From the NCBI RefSeq assembly GCF_900099775.1, contig NZ_FMTM01000003.1, positions 581,097 through 645,096 on the forward strand: 64,000 nucleotides of DNA, written 5' to 3'. Position 1 is the first letter of the stretch. Each line of letters opens with the position of its first letter. The translations under genes and the position numbers were made by a program. This document shows, piece after piece, positions 9,176-17,954 of the stretch. Source of the DNA: Rhizobium mongolense subsp. loessense (GTDB lineage Bacteria; Pseudomonadota; Alphaproteobacteria; Rhizobiales; Rhizobiaceae). Under the pieces are notes generated by a model. That model was not told the DNA's origin. It worked only from the letters and a program-made list of their open reading frames with translations, and made no database searches.

Positions 9176-10006
9176 TCAGCGCTTCAGATGCCGTGTCAGG
9201 CGGCGCTCGATCCAGTTCCAGAAATGCCGGAGCGCTTCGACCATCGAAAGATAGAAGATCGCCGCCCAGAGATAGGTCTGGTAGTCGAATGTGCGCGAGA
9301 AGGCGTAGCGGGTTTCGCCCATCAGATCGAGAACGGTGATGATGGCGACGACGGCAGAGCCCTTGATCAGCAGGATGATTTCATTGCCATAGGGGCGCAG
9401 CGCCACGATGAGCGCCTGCGGCAAAACGATCTTGCGGAAGGCGACGGCCTTGTGAATGCCGAGTGCTGACGCGGCCTCATGCTGGCCGCGCGGCACGCTT
9501 TCGATGGCGCCGCGCAGGATTTCGGCCTGATAGGCGGCGGTATTGATCGTCATCGAGAAAAGGCCGCAATACCAGGCGTCGCGGAAGAACCACCAGAGGC
9601 CGGCGGCTTCGAGCTGCGCGCGGAAGCCGCCGAGGCCGTAGTAGATCAGAAAGAGCTGTGCCAAGAGCGGCGTGCCGCGGAAGACGTAGACGTAGCAATA
9701 GGCAAGCGTGCCGATGATCCTGTTCTTCGACATGCGCGCAAAGGCGAGCGGCAGGGAAAGTGCTGCGCCAAAGATGACGGAGATCGTCACCAGGACGATC
9801 GTCGTCATCAGTCCGTGCAGGTAGCGCGGACCGTAGTGCGTGAACTTGTCCACGTCCCAGCCGGCGATCACCATGTAGATGAGGCTTGCGGCAAGCAGCG
9901 CCCACAGAAGGACGAGGAGCGAGCCGACGACGCGCGTGGCCGTTATCGGCTTGACGATTTCCTTCGGCGCCGGCTGCGGCGGGATGAGGGTTTGCGCATA
10001 GCTCAT
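9176..10006 (-). CDS. Polar amino acid ABC transporter permease (HisM/ArtM/OccM type)
   Basis: A 276-residue inner-membrane subunit of a polar amino acid importer. A predicted membrane segment at residues 28-48 is followed by the HisMQ core with several more, and the ATPase-docking loop ASALGIHKAVAFRKIVLPQAL ends in ALRPYGNE. Its ATG overlaps the TGA of the partner permease by 4 bp, so the two subunits are translated together as a heterodimer. No ATP-binding gene follows within the window, which is unusual for this family. Substrate is likely a basic amino acid or opine, from family resemblance only. Confidence 0.87.
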   Translation of the reverse strand: MSYAQTLIPPQPAPKEIVKPITATRVVGSLLVLLWALLAASLIYMVIAGWDVDKFTHYGPRYLHGLMTTIVLVTISVIFGAALSLPLAFARMSKNRIIGTLAYCYVYVFRGTPLLAQLFLIYYGLGGFRAQLEAAGLWWFFRDAWYCGLFSMTINTAAYQAEILRGAIESVPRGQHEAASALGIHKAVAFRKIVLPQALIVALRPYGNEIILLIKGSAVVAIITVLDLMGETRYAFSRTFDYQTYLWAAIFYLSMVEALRHFWNWIERRLTRHLKR

Positions 10007-10806
10007 CGGCGGGCCTCAGAGCGCTTCGCCCAGCGTTCGATATAGCTGAGACCGATCGACGAGATGATCGCAAGCGCGAGATAGAGGCCGCAGGCGATGA
10101 TGTAGAAGAAGAAAGCCTGCTTGGTGACGCGGACGGCGACGCCGGTCTGGCGCAGGATGTCGGCAAGGCCAATGATCGAGACGTAGGAGGTGTCCTTGAG
10201 CAGGATCATCCAAAGGTTCGTGAGGCCGGGCAGGGCGATGCGGATCAACTGCGGCAGCACGATCAGGCCCAGCGTGCGGCCGTGATGGAGGCCTAGCGCA
10301 TAGCCGGCTTCGTACTGGCCCCTCGGAATGGCGCGGAAAGCCGACAGCAGCACTTCCGCGCAATAGGCGGAAAAGACCACCGAGAGAGCGATCATGCCGG
10401 CGACAAAGGCGTTGATCTCCACCCGCTGCTCGTAACCGAAGGAGGTGAGCACCGACTGGATCAGGATCTGCAGGCCGTAATAGATAATGAAGAGTGTCAG
10501 GAGCTCGGGCAGGCCGCGGAAGATCGTGGTGTAGATGCCCGACGCAAGGCGCACCGACCTTTCTTCCGATTGCTGGCCAAGCGCGATGAAGAAGCCGATG
10601 ATGAGGCCGACGGGAAGCGTCAGAAGCGCCACGCTGACGGTGGTCTTCAGGCCGAGCGCGATTTCGTCGCCCCAGCCTGCATCGCCACAGGCGAGGATGG
10701 TCGATTGCCCGAACCAGGTGAAAACGCCGGCAGGTCCGCAGAGCGGATCAAAGATATATCCTATCCAGGCCCAGAACGAGCCCGGCGCGGAAAACGATCC
10801 GCCCAT
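10003..10806 (-). CDS. Polar amino acid ABC transporter permease (HisQ/ArtQ/OccQ type)
   Basis: A 267-residue permease forming a heterodimer with the adjacent HisM-like subunit. The docking loop reads AGYALGLHHGRTLGLIVLPQLIRIALPG. Unlike a minimal HisQ it has about 40 extra N-terminal residues, including a Cys/Pro-rich FDPLCGPAGVFTW segment before the first long membrane helix. It lies 113 bp downstream of the binding-protein gene, separated from it by a strong hairpin terminator that should make permease expression lower than binding-protein expression. Confidence 0.87.
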   Translation of the reverse strand: MGGSFSAPGSFWAWIGYIFDPLCGPAGVFTWFGQSTILACGDAGWGDEIALGLKTTVSVALLTLPVGLIIGFFIALGQQSEERSVRLASGIYTTIFRGLPELLTLFIIYYGLQILIQSVLTSFGYEQRVEINAFVAGMIALSVVFSAYCAEVLLSAFRAIPRGQYEAGYALGLHHGRTLGLIVLPQLIRIALPGLTNLWMILLKDTSYVSIIGLADILRQTGVAVRVTKQAFFFYIIACGLYLALAIISSIGLSYIERWAKRSEARR

Positions 10807-10853
10807 GCCAAGTTTCCCCTCACGGCTTATGCCGTTTTGATCTTTCCATGGTT

Positions 10854-10890
10854 GTCAAACAAAAATGGCGGAAGAGCAAGCCTTCCGCCA
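10854..10890 (-). terminator. Intra-operon terminator (attenuator) between binding protein and permeases
   Basis: Read on the minus strand, TGGCGGAAG, an 7-base loop and CTTCCGCCA form a perfect 9-bp stem (10866-10890), directly followed by TTTTTGTTTG. This is a textbook intrinsic terminator after the binding-protein gene; partial read-through would feed the two permease genes. Confidence 0.8.
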
Positions 10891-10919
10891 CCATCTTTGC
10901 CGGTCAGTTACAAGTTTTC

Positions 10920-11693
10920 TTATTCGCCGTAAACATCGAAGTCGAAGTACTTGTCCTGAATTTCCTTGTACTTGCCGTTGGCGCGGATCGCTGCGATCGC
11001 GGTGTTCAGCTTGTCCTTGAGCGGGTCACCTTGGCGCACGGCGATGCCGGCGCCCTCGCCGTTGATTTCCTTGTCGACGGGAAGCGTCGTCAGGATCTTG
11101 CAGCAGGCGCCGGCTTCCGACTTGATCCATTCGGAGAGAACGACGACGTCGTCGATGGCGGCGTCGATACGGCCGCTCGAGATGTCGAGCTTATACTCGT
11201 CGGCGGTCGGATAGAGCTTGAGCTCCGTGTCGGCAAGATGCTTTTCGGCGTAGTTGGCGTGCGTCGTCGAGGTCTGTGCGCCGATCGTCTTGCCTTTCAG
11301 GCCGGCGACGTCGGTGATCGTCGAGTCCTTCGGCACGGCGATAGCCGGCGGCGTGTTGTAGTACTTGTTGGTGAAGTCGACGAGCTTCAGACGCTCCGGC
11401 GTGATCGACATGGACGAAACGATCATATCGTACTTCTTGGCCTGCAGCGCCGGAATGATGCCGTCCCAGTCGGCGCTGACGAAGGTGCATTCGGCCTTCA
11501 TTTCAGCGCAGAGCGCCTTGGCGATGTCGATGTCGAAGCCCTTGATCTCGCCGCTCGCGTCAACGAATTCGAAGGGCGGGTAGGTTGAGTCGGTGCCGAT
11601 CACGTACTTCTCGCCGTCGGCCATTGCCGAACCTGCGAAAAGCGACAGCGCTGCGAGTGAAGCAGCTGCGAGAAAGCGGGTGGAGATACGCAT
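10920..11693 (-). CDS. Polar amino acid ABC transporter substrate-binding protein
   Basis: A 257-residue periplasmic protein of the family-3 solute-binding type (lysine/arginine/ornithine, octopine or nopaline binders). A Sec signal peptide covers about residues 1-25 (AGSAMA then DGEKY). The core has YPPFEFVDASGEIKGFDIDIAKALC, the ligand-site region MIVSSMSITPERLKLVDFTNKYY, and the hinge GRIDAAIDDVVVLSEW. A double Cys (GACCKI) matches the lobe-2 disulfide region of opine/arginine binders. It is first of a three-gene minus-strand unit with a terminator after it. Confidence 0.88.
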   Translation of the reverse strand: MRISTRFLAAASLAALSLFAGSAMADGEKYVIGTDSTYPPFEFVDASGEIKGFDIDIAKALCAEMKAECTFVSADWDGIIPALQAKKYDMIVSSMSITPERLKLVDFTNKYYNTPPAIAVPKDSTITDVAGLKGKTIGAQTSTTHANYAEKHLADTELKLYPTADEYKLDISSGRIDAAIDDVVVLSEWIKSEAGACCKILTTLPVDKEINGEGAGIAVRQGDPLKDKLNTAIAAIRANGKYKEIQDKYFDFDVYGE

Positions 11694-12016
11694 AAGGATC
11701 CTCTCTGTTGGTTGGCCGCTGCGTCTTCTTCTTATCCGCCAGCGACCTGAATGCGGCGGGCACGGGGCACCGCCTTGGCGCGATAATCAAACCTTTTTGC
11801 TGCAAATTGCAACTGGAATCGCAGCGCAATGGTGCGGTGCAAACTGTGGCAAAGATGAACGGAACCGAACCGCAGCATTCATACCGGGTTAATAACCGGC
11901 TTCCTAAAACGAGGGGAACAAATTCGGATTTGGACGATTTGATCCTGAGTCCGCCCACAAGCGCCGGGACGCCCTGCGGGTGTTCCAAAAGGCTCAACAA
12001 GAAGACGAGGAACCCT
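11694..12016. other. Divergent intergenic region, amino acid transporter / OmpA-family gene
   Basis: This 323-bp gap must hold both divergent promoters. The only local symmetry I see is TGCAA-A-TTGCA at 11801-11811. A reading frame on the plus strand is open through most of the gap in phase with the OmpA-family gene, but it lacks a signal peptide at its start and is treated as untranslated leader. Confidence 0.4.
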
Positions 12017-14134
12017 ATGGGCATGAAATCAAGATTGTTTGCCAGCGCCGCTTTCCCGCTGCTTTCGCTGTCGCTGGCTATGTCGCCGGCCCATGCAGCG
12101 ACCGCAGCCGGTGGAAGTGGCATGCGACCCACTCCACAGGTGATCAGCGGCAGCTACGAGGTCGCGCAAGACGCCGCGCCTTCCGATGAAGAACTTCTGA
12201 AGAAAAAACGCAAGCGGCCTGCAGAGCAGCCTGAGGCAGAACCCCAGCAGGAGGCGCCGCAGGCTGAAGAGGAAGCGCCGCGCCGCAAGCAGCGCAAGGC
12301 AGCATCCGAAGCCGAGCAGGCTCCCGAAGCACAGCAGGCTCAGCCGAGCGAGGAACAGCCCCGACGCAAGAAGCGTCAAGCCGCACCGGAACAGGCCGCG
12401 CCCGAGCCACAGCAGGAGCAGGTAGCGCCTGAGGCTGCGCCGGAACAACAGCCAGCGCAGAATCGAGAGCGGCCGCGACGCAAGCAGCGCGAGCAGCAGC
12501 CTGCACAGGAGGAAACAGCGCCCCAGCAGGGTGAAGCCCAGCCGCAGGCTGACGAGCTTCAACAGCAGACCGAAGAGGCGCAGCCCGAGCAGCAGCGTCC
12601 GCGCAAGCGGCAGCAGCAAGCAACCGAAGGTGAGCAGCAGCCCGCGGCAAAACCCGGCCGCAAGCCCGTGAAAGAAGCTCAGCCCAAGCAGCAGCCGGCC
12701 GAAGACAAGGCAGCCGTTCCGCAGGAATCGCCGGCACCCGAGAAGGCTCCTGTGCCCGCAGAATCTCCGGCACCCAAAAAACCGCCTGTTCCCGCAGAGC
12801 CGGGCGAGGCACAGAAGCCTGCCGAAGGTGGCGAGCCGTTGCAACAGCAGGGCGAGCAGGTTCCTGTCCAGCCCGTAGCGCCGACTGGCGAACAGCCGAC
12901 CGGTGATGCGCAACCGACAGAACAGGCAATTCCTGCTCCTGAGAAGGTGACGCCGGAAGAGCTCGATCGCCGCAAGCAGATCGCCGAGGATCCGAGCAAG
13001 AGCAACGAGACCGTTGTCCTGCCGGTCGAGAACGGTGCCGCCGTGCTCGACAGCGACAAGGATGCGGACCGGACTTCCGGCCGCGGCGGACGGCGTGAAC
13101 GTGATCGCCTGCGCGCCGCAGAGCAGCAGGTCATCGCCGCCCCGAAATCCGATGCCGATGCGCAGCTCGCGCCGGAAGGCCAGCGCCGTCCACCGGTGAA
13201 GTTCGAGGCGGTGACGAGTGAAGAGGGCCGCAGGCTTGACCGCAGGCCCGAGTTCATGAGCCCGGAAGGTGCGCGCGTCGAGCGTTACGAGGGTGACGAC
13301 AACCGCACCATCATACAGTACAACAACCGGATTGTGGTGCGCAGCGATGACGACCGCCGCTTCCTCAGGGACGGCGAACGGCCGCTTTACGAGCAGCTTT
13401 CGCGGGACCGTTACCGGGAGACGATCGAGCGCCCGGAAGGTTATCGCATCGTGACCATCCGCAACCGCTATGGTGATATCATTCAGCGTTCGCGCATCGA
13501 CAGCTCCGGCCGCGAATATGTTCTCTACTATTCGCCGGAGCTCTACGATGATCCGGACCGCGGCTACTTCGAGGATCCGGGCGCGGATTTGCCGCCGATG
13601 CGGCTGGGAATCCCGGTCCGCGACTACATCATCGACACAAGCAGCAATCCGGATCGCGATTACTACGAGTTCCTGAGCGAGCCGCCCGTGGAACCCGTTG
13701 AGCGCGTCTATTCGCTGAACGAAGTGAAGTATTCGGCCCGTATCCGCGACAAGGTCCGTCGTATCGACCTCGATACGATTACTTTCGCGACGGGTAGCGC
13801 CGAGATCCCGATGAGCCAGGCCCGGAGCCTGCGCAAGGTTGCGGATGCAATGAACGAGGTGCTTCAAAAGGATCAGAGCGAGACCTTCCTGATCGAAGGC
13901 CATACCGATGCTGTCGGCTCGGACGAGAGCAATCTCGTCCTTTCGGACCAGCGTGCCGAATCGGTCGCCAACGTGCTGACGGATGTCTATGGCATTCCGC
14001 CGGAAAACCTTGCGACGCAGGGTTATGGCGAGCGCTATCTGAAGGTCAATGTGGATGGCCCGGAACAGGAAAACCGCCGCGTGACCATCCGTCGCGTCAC
14101 GGCTCTGGTTCGCCCGGTCGCGTCGAACCAGTAA
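12017..14134 (+). CDS. OmpA-family outer-membrane protein with long charged low-complexity region
   Basis: A 705-residue exported protein. Residues 1-27 are a Sec signal (ending SPAHA), and about 55-330 are almost only Gln, Glu, Pro, Ala, Lys and Arg, with recurring PRRKQR/RKKR-like basic clusters. A unique region follows, then an OmpA C-terminal peptidoglycan-binding domain from about 580 (ITFATGSAEIPMSQA; IEGHTDAVGSDESNLVLSDQRAESV; GIPPENLATQGYGERYL). The start at 12017 follows GACGAGGAA and gives a proper signal peptide; an open frame continues to 11708 without one. It probably links the outer membrane to peptidoglycan. The low-complexity part is likely an extended periplasmic linker. Confidence 0.8.
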   Translation: MGMKSRLFASAAFPLLSLSLAMSPAHAATAAGGSGMRPTPQVISGSYEVAQDAAPSDEELLKKKRKRPAEQPEAEPQQEAPQAEEEAPRRKQRKAASEAEQAPEAQQAQPSEEQPRRKKRQAAPEQAAPEPQQEQVAPEAAPEQQPAQNRERPRRKQREQQPAQEETAPQQGEAQPQADELQQQTEEAQPEQQRPRKRQQQATEGEQQPAAKPGRKPVKEAQPKQQPAEDKAAVPQESPAPEKAPVPAESPAPKKPPVPAEPGEAQKPAEGGEPLQQQGEQVPVQPVAPTGEQPTGDAQPTEQAIPAPEKVTPEELDRRKQIAEDPSKSNETVVLPVENGAAVLDSDKDADRTSGRGGRRERDRLRAAEQQVIAAPKSDADAQLAPEGQRRPPVKFEAVTSEEGRRLDRRPEFMSPEGARVERYEGDDNRTIIQYNNRIVVRSDDDRRFLRDGERPLYEQLSRDRYRETIERPEGYRIVTIRNRYGDIIQRSRIDSSGREYVLYYSPELYDDPDRGYFEDPGADLPPMRLGIPVRDYIIDTSSNPDRDYYEFLSEPPVEPVERVYSLNEVKYSARIRDKVRRIDLDTITFATGSAEIPMSQARSLRKVADAMNEVLQKDQSETFLIEGHTDAVGSDESNLVLSDQRAESVANVLTDVYGIPPENLATQGYGERYLKVNVDGPEQENRRVTIRRVTALVRPVASNQ

Positions 14135-14157
14135 TATAATCAGATCGAGGAGAAAAT

Positions 14158-14182
14158 GCCGTCGCTAGCGCGGCGGCTTTTT
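14158..14182 (+). terminator. Intrinsic terminator of the OmpA-family gene
   Basis: GCCGTCGC (14158-14165), loop TAGC and GCGGCGGC (14170-14177), with one G-T pair, are followed by TTTTT. It lies 24 bp after the stop and directly abuts the stop codon of convergent mobB. Confidence 0.8.
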
Positions 14183-14704
14183 CTATTTGCAAGCCGGAGA
14201 AAGTCCGATCTTGGCGGCGATGAAATCGGCAATCGTTGTCGTGTCATCGAGATTGAAGACCGGCAGGTCCGTGTCCGTGATGGGATGGTCCGCGGCGATG
14301 GCGCAGATATGTGGATCGGTCGGCGCCAGCAGATCGCGCCTGGCCGCTTCCAGGCGGCGGGCTTCGATCTTCGGGATCGGTTCGCGCTTGTAGCCTTCGA
14401 TCAGTACCAGGTCGCAGGGAGCGAGGCGTGCGAGGATTTCCTCGAAGGCGGGCTCGGGGGCTCCGCGCAACTCATGCATGATGGCGTAACGGGTGCCGGA
14501 GACGATCGTCACCTCATGCGCACCAGCCTGCCGGTGGCGGTAGCTGTCGGCGCCGACCTTGTCGATATCGAAATCGTGGTGGGCGTGCTTGATCGTAGAG
14601 ATACGGTAGCCGCGGCGGGTGAACTCCTCGACGAGACGTACGGCAAGGCCCGTCTTGCCCGAATTCTTCCAGCCGGCGATTCCGAATATACGTGGTCCAG
14701 TCAT
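14183..14704 (-). CDS. mobB: Molybdopterin-guanine dinucleotide biosynthesis adaptor protein MobB
   Basis: A 173-residue P-loop GTPase-like protein that assists MobA in attaching GMP to molybdopterin. The Walker A loop is GWKNSGKTGLA at residues 10-20; STIKHAHHDFDID and DLVLIEGYKREPIPKIEARR are characteristic MobB motifs. It is translationally coupled to mobA (4-bp ATGA overlap at 14701-14704) and forms part of a DMT transporter-mobA-mobB unit. Confidence 0.92.
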   Translation of the reverse strand: MTGPRIFGIAGWKNSGKTGLAVRLVEEFTRRGYRISTIKHAHHDFDIDKVGADSYRHRQAGAHEVTIVSGTRYAIMHELRGAPEPAFEEILARLAPCDLVLIEGYKREPIPKIEARRLEAARRDLLAPTDPHICAIAADHPITDTDLPVFNLDDTTTIADFIAAKIGLSPACK

Positions 14705-15330
14705 GACAGCACCTGCAGCCAGCGCTCGGCTTCCACCAAGTCGTCCGGCGTGTTGATGTTGAAGAAAGGGTCGAGCAGGCTGGCTCGCGTCGGATGCAGC
14801 GGGTAGGCAACTTCCGCAACGTTATGCCGTAACAGGAAGTCGCGCACGCGCCGCTTTTCGTCCGTTGCGATCCAGCCGGCGAGTTCGTCCCGCAGTGAAA
14901 CCGGCCAAAGGCCGAAGACGGGATGGGGGCGGCCTTCGGAGGCGGCGATCGCGATTTTTGCCGGGGAATCGATTGCGGCGGCGAAATCTGCGACCAGCTC
15001 TGCCGGGAAGAAAGGACTGTCGATCGAAACGGTCACGACATGGCTGACGCCCGGAAGCGTGGCCGCATGCGCCATTGCGGCATGGATGCCGGCCATCGGT
15101 CCCACCTTGCCGGGGACGATATCCGGAATGAAGCGCAGGCCGCATTGCGGCTCGCTGTCGGCATTCACCGCAATTGTCGAGACCTGCGGGGCAAGCCGCG
15201 AGATGGCATGATCAAGCAGTGAGCGGCCACCGAGCATGACGGAGGCTTTGTCCTGCCCCATGCGCGTCGAGCGGCCGCCGGCGAGGATGACGCCGGGAAT
15301 ATTGGTATTATGCAGGGAAAAATCGGCCAT
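14701..15330 (-). CDS. mobA: Molybdenum cofactor guanylyltransferase MobA
   Basis: A 209-residue nucleotidyltransferase that transfers GMP from GTP to Mo-molybdopterin, making the bis-MGD cofactor used by enzymes such as nitrate reductase and formate dehydrogenase. The signature PGVILAGGRSTRMGQDKA is at residues 13-30, and the metal/substrate region SIDSPFFPAELVADF follows. It overlaps mobB by 4 bp and starts 8 bp after the stop of the DMT transporter gene, so all three are probably one transcript. moaA lies 4 kb away. Confidence 0.93.
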   Translation of the reverse strand: MADFSLHNTNIPGVILAGGRSTRMGQDKASVMLGGRSLLDHAISRLAPQVSTIAVNADSEPQCGLRFIPDIVPGKVGPMAGIHAAMAHAATLPGVSHVVTVSIDSPFFPAELVADFAAAIDSPAKIAIAASEGRPHPVFGLWPVSLRDELAGWIATDEKRRVRDFLLRHNVAEVAYPLHPTRASLLDPFFNINTPDDLVEAERWLQVLS

Positions 15331-15338
15331 GGTGGTTC

Positions 15339-16247
15339 TCAGACGGGGCTTCTCGGCTCGGATTCCTGCGCCATCGGCGGCACGCGGCGTTTGGCCTCGC
15401 GATAGAAAGTATAAAGGCCGGACGCGATGACAACCGCAGCCCCGCAGAGCGTCCAGAAATCCGGCACCTCGGCGAAGAAGAACACGCCGAGAAGTGCGGA
15501 GAAGATCAGGCTCGTATAGCGGAAGGGCGCGACGAAGGAGACTTCGCCGGTGCGCATTGCGAGGATCACGGATTGATAGCCGATCAGCACCAGGACGGAA
15601 GCGAGCAGCAGGTGCGAAAGCGAAGTGAGGCTGACGGGCCGCCAGCCGCCGAGCGCCGGCATGAGGAGTGCGCCGAAGAAGGCGACCGACATCGCGGTGA
15701 CGACGGTCACCATTAGCGAGGGAATTTCAGGATCGATGGAGCGGGTTGCAAGATCGCGCCCCGCCGTCACCAGCACGCTGGCGACGCAAAGAAGAGCTGC
15801 GGGTGTGAAGCCTTCGGGACCGGGACGGATGATGATCATGACGCCGAAAAGGCCCACCAGGATCGCCGACCAGCGCCGCCAGCCGACTGGCTCGCGGAAG
15901 AAGAGTGCTGCTCCGAATGTCACGACGAGCGGCAGGGACTGCAGGATGGCCGAGGCATTGGCGATCGGCATCATGCCCAGTGCCGTGATGTAGAAGACCG
16001 CGGCAAGAACTTCGCAGATGACGCGCACGATGATAATCGGCTTCAGCACGACGCGCCAGGAGCGCAGCGCCCCTAGATGGCGGGCGATCAGATAGACGAG
16101 AATGCTGGTGAAGACGCCACGGATAAAAATGATTTCGCCAGCGTTCATATAGCTGATGACCGACTTGGAGAGGGCGTCGCTAGAGGAAAAGCCGGCCATG
16201 GCCAAGCTCATGAAGATTGCGCCCTGGGTATTGCGAGACCGCGGCAT
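15339..16247 (-). CDS. DMT-family (EamA) membrane transporter
   Basis: A 302-residue inner-membrane protein with about ten membrane helices in two EamA repeats (residues ~10-140 and ~155-290), ending in a short charged tail. The family exports or takes up small metabolites; no substrate is readable. It is the first gene of the unit with mobA and mobB (8-bp gap). The pairing suggests co-transcription but does not prove a link to molybdenum metabolism. Confidence 0.85.
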   Translation of the reverse strand: MPRSRNTQGAIFMSLAMAGFSSSDALSKSVISYMNAGEIIFIRGVFTSILVYLIARHLGALRSWRVVLKPIIIVRVICEVLAAVFYITALGMMPIANASAILQSLPLVVTFGAALFFREPVGWRRWSAILVGLFGVMIIIRPGPEGFTPAALLCVASVLVTAGRDLATRSIDPEIPSLMVTVVTAMSVAFFGALLMPALGGWRPVSLTSLSHLLLASVLVLIGYQSVILAMRTGEVSFVAPFRYTSLIFSALLGVFFFAEVPDFWTLCGAAVVIASGLYTFYREAKRRVPPMAQESEPRSPV

Positions 16248-16847
16248 GAAAAGAGATTCCTGATTTTCGTGCCGTCCTTTTAGAGGGGATCGCGCATCAA
16301 GGGAATCGAATGAAAGTCACATCCAAAATAAATCGATTGCGCGGTGCACCATAAGCAGCGCGATGCCGAGTTTGGTGGCGCAAGCCCCGGTTTTGCAAGG
16401 CAAATCCTTTCTGTTGCCACGGCCTTCGCCACCCGCATTGTCACGAAAGTGCTTCTGTTCGTCGTTCCGCGGGTCGTCCTGATCGCGGGGCTCGGCGACG
16501 ATCGAACGGTATCCAGGACGTGAGCCGGGCGGTGCACGACGTCGAACTCGTCACGATAGCAGAACTCGGCGATGGTCGGCGAAACCAATGCCTCGATCCA
16601 CGCCTGCGCCAGCGCCTCGACATGCTTTCGGACAAGATCGAGCGGTTCCACAGGCGTGAGCCGGAGGGAGAGGTGGCTGGGAACGCGGGTGGGTCGCCTG
16701 ATAGTGCCGCCACCGGCAGAATTGGAACCCGCCCTCGACCGTCCGTGGTTTTTTGTTTCTTCCGGGCGCAGGAAACGGGTGGATGCAGCCGCACGGTTTT
16801 GCGATCTGAGTGCCGAACTTGATCTTCAGCAATAAACGGAGTCCGGC
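16248..16847. other. 600-bp gap with no convincing gene
   Basis: Several open frames of 90-140 codons overlap here on both strands, but none has family resemblance, a sensible start and a ribosome site together. The minus-strand stretch around 16500-16651 (EPLDLVRKHVEALAQAWIEA then LVSPTIAEFCYRDEFDVVH) looks the most protein-like, and degrades in both directions, so this may be a decayed gene. No promoter or terminator stands out apart from the ribosome site for the SDR gene at the right end. Confidence 0.4.
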
Positions 16848-17618
16848 ATGAACAGCCTGAATGGAAAGATCGCAATCGTCAGCGGCGCCAGCGCCGGTAT
16901 CGGCCGCGCCGCGGCCAAACTCTTTGCCGCTAAGGGCGCGAAACTCGTCGTCACGGCACGGCGTAAGGCAGAATTGGAGATGCTCGTCGCGGAGATCGAG
17001 GCAGACGGCGGAGAGGCGGTTGCCGTTGCAGGCGATATACGCGACGAGGAACTGCATCGAGCCCTTGTGGAAACGGCGTCAAGGCGTTTCGGGGGCCTCG
17101 ACATCGCCTTCAACAATGCGGGCGGCACCGGCGCCTATGGCTCGCTTGCCGATATCTCGCTCGGCGATTGGCGCGATACCGTCGATCTCAACCTGACAAG
17201 CGGATTTCTTGCCGCCAAGCATCAGGCGCCGGCGATGACTAAGCGCGGCGGCGGGTCGATCATTTTTACCTCGACCTTCGTTGGTCATACGGTGGGCATG
17301 CCCGGCATGGGCGCCTATGCGGCGGCGAAGGCGGGGCTGGTGGGGCTCGTGCAGGTGCTCGCGGTTGAATTGGGCCCAAAGAATGTGCGGGTGAACGCAC
17401 TGCTTCCCGGTGGCGTCGACACGCAGGCAAATCCGATCAACTTTCCCGACGCCACGCCGGAGACGATCGCCTTCGTCAAAGCTTTGCACGCGCTGAAGCG
17501 GGTCGCCCAGCCCGAAGAAATCGCCAAGGTGGCGCTTTTCCTGGGCTCGGATATGGCGAGCTTCGTCACCGGTTCGACAATGCTCGCCGACGGCGGCGTT
17601 TCGATCAATCGCACGTAG
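16848..17618 (+). CDS. SDR family oxidoreductase
   Basis: A 256-residue classical short-chain dehydrogenase/reductase. The NAD(P)-binding SGASAGIGRAAAKLFAAKG is near the N-terminus, AFNNAGG is the NNAG motif, the catalytic Ser lies in IIFTSTFVG, and YAAAKAGLVGL holds the Tyr-Lys pair. It ends in the usual FVTGSTMLADGGVSI. TARRKAELEML after strand 2 suggests an NADP preference (Arg residues). The substrate is unknown. A CGGAG site precedes the ATG. It stands alone, upstream of csbD. Confidence 0.9.
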   Translation: MNSLNGKIAIVSGASAGIGRAAAKLFAAKGAKLVVTARRKAELEMLVAEIEADGGEAVAVAGDIRDEELHRALVETASRRFGGLDIAFNNAGGTGAYGSLADISLGDWRDTVDLNLTSGFLAAKHQAPAMTKRGGGSIIFTSTFVGHTVGMPGMGAYAAAKAGLVGLVQVLAVELGPKNVRVNALLPGGVDTQANPINFPDATPETIAFVKALHALKRVAQPEEIAKVALFLGSDMASFVTGSTMLADGGVSINRT

Positions 17619-17697
17619 CGGCTTCCTGTCTAAAAATTTGAACAAACCCGAGCTGTTGGCGTTTTCCATTCATGTCCAGGTAAAGAGGAGAAGGAAG

Positions 17698-17904
17698 ATG
17701 GATTGGAATCGTGTCGAAGGAAACTGGAAGCAGATGAAAGGTAAGATCAAGGAACAGTGGGGCAAGCTCACTGACGACGATCTCGACCAGATTGCGGGCC
17801 GCCGCGAGCAGCTTGAAGGCAAGATTCAGGAGCGCTACGGCATTGCCAAGGATCGCATCCATCGCGAGGTCGACGACTGGTATGAGCGTCAGACCTGGCA
17901 TTGA
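17698..17904 (+). CDS. CsbD family stress-response protein
   Basis: A 68-residue soluble, highly charged helical protein of the CsbD family (general stress proteins of unknown mechanism). The signature MDWNRVEGNWKQMKGKIKEQ, then WGKLTDDDLDQIAGRREQLEG, is complete. ATG 17698 follows AAAGAGGAGAAGG, a very strong ribosome site, as expected for an abundant protein; the in-frame extension to 17638 has no such site. A GC-rich hairpin follows the stop. Confidence 0.92.
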   Translation: MDWNRVEGNWKQMKGKIKEQWGKLTDDDLDQIAGRREQLEGKIQERYGIAKDRIHREVDDWYERQTWH

Positions 17905-17910
17905 GCATTA

Positions 17911-17930
17911 GCCCGGCTCTCGCCGGGCTT
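17911..17930 (+). terminator. Hairpin after the CsbD gene
   Basis: GCCCGGC, loop TCTC and GCCGGGC form a perfect 7-bp stem at 17911-17928, followed by TTCCCTC. The U-tract is poor, so termination may be partial, and the next small ORF could share the transcript. Confidence 0.6.
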
Positions 17931-17954
17931 CCCTCAAGAAAAAGAAGACACATC

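Noticed and set aside
12029..13903. A 624-codon open frame on the minus strand
   Set aside because: It lies wholly inside the OmpA-family gene, is Leu/Arg-rich nonsense produced by the antisense of Gln/Glu/Lys-rich codons, and has no start context.
16690..16760. T-arm-like sequence GCGGG-TTCCAAT-TCTGC on the minus strand, as in a tRNA
   Set aside because: No matching acceptor, D-arm or anticodon arm can be found upstream at tRNA distance.
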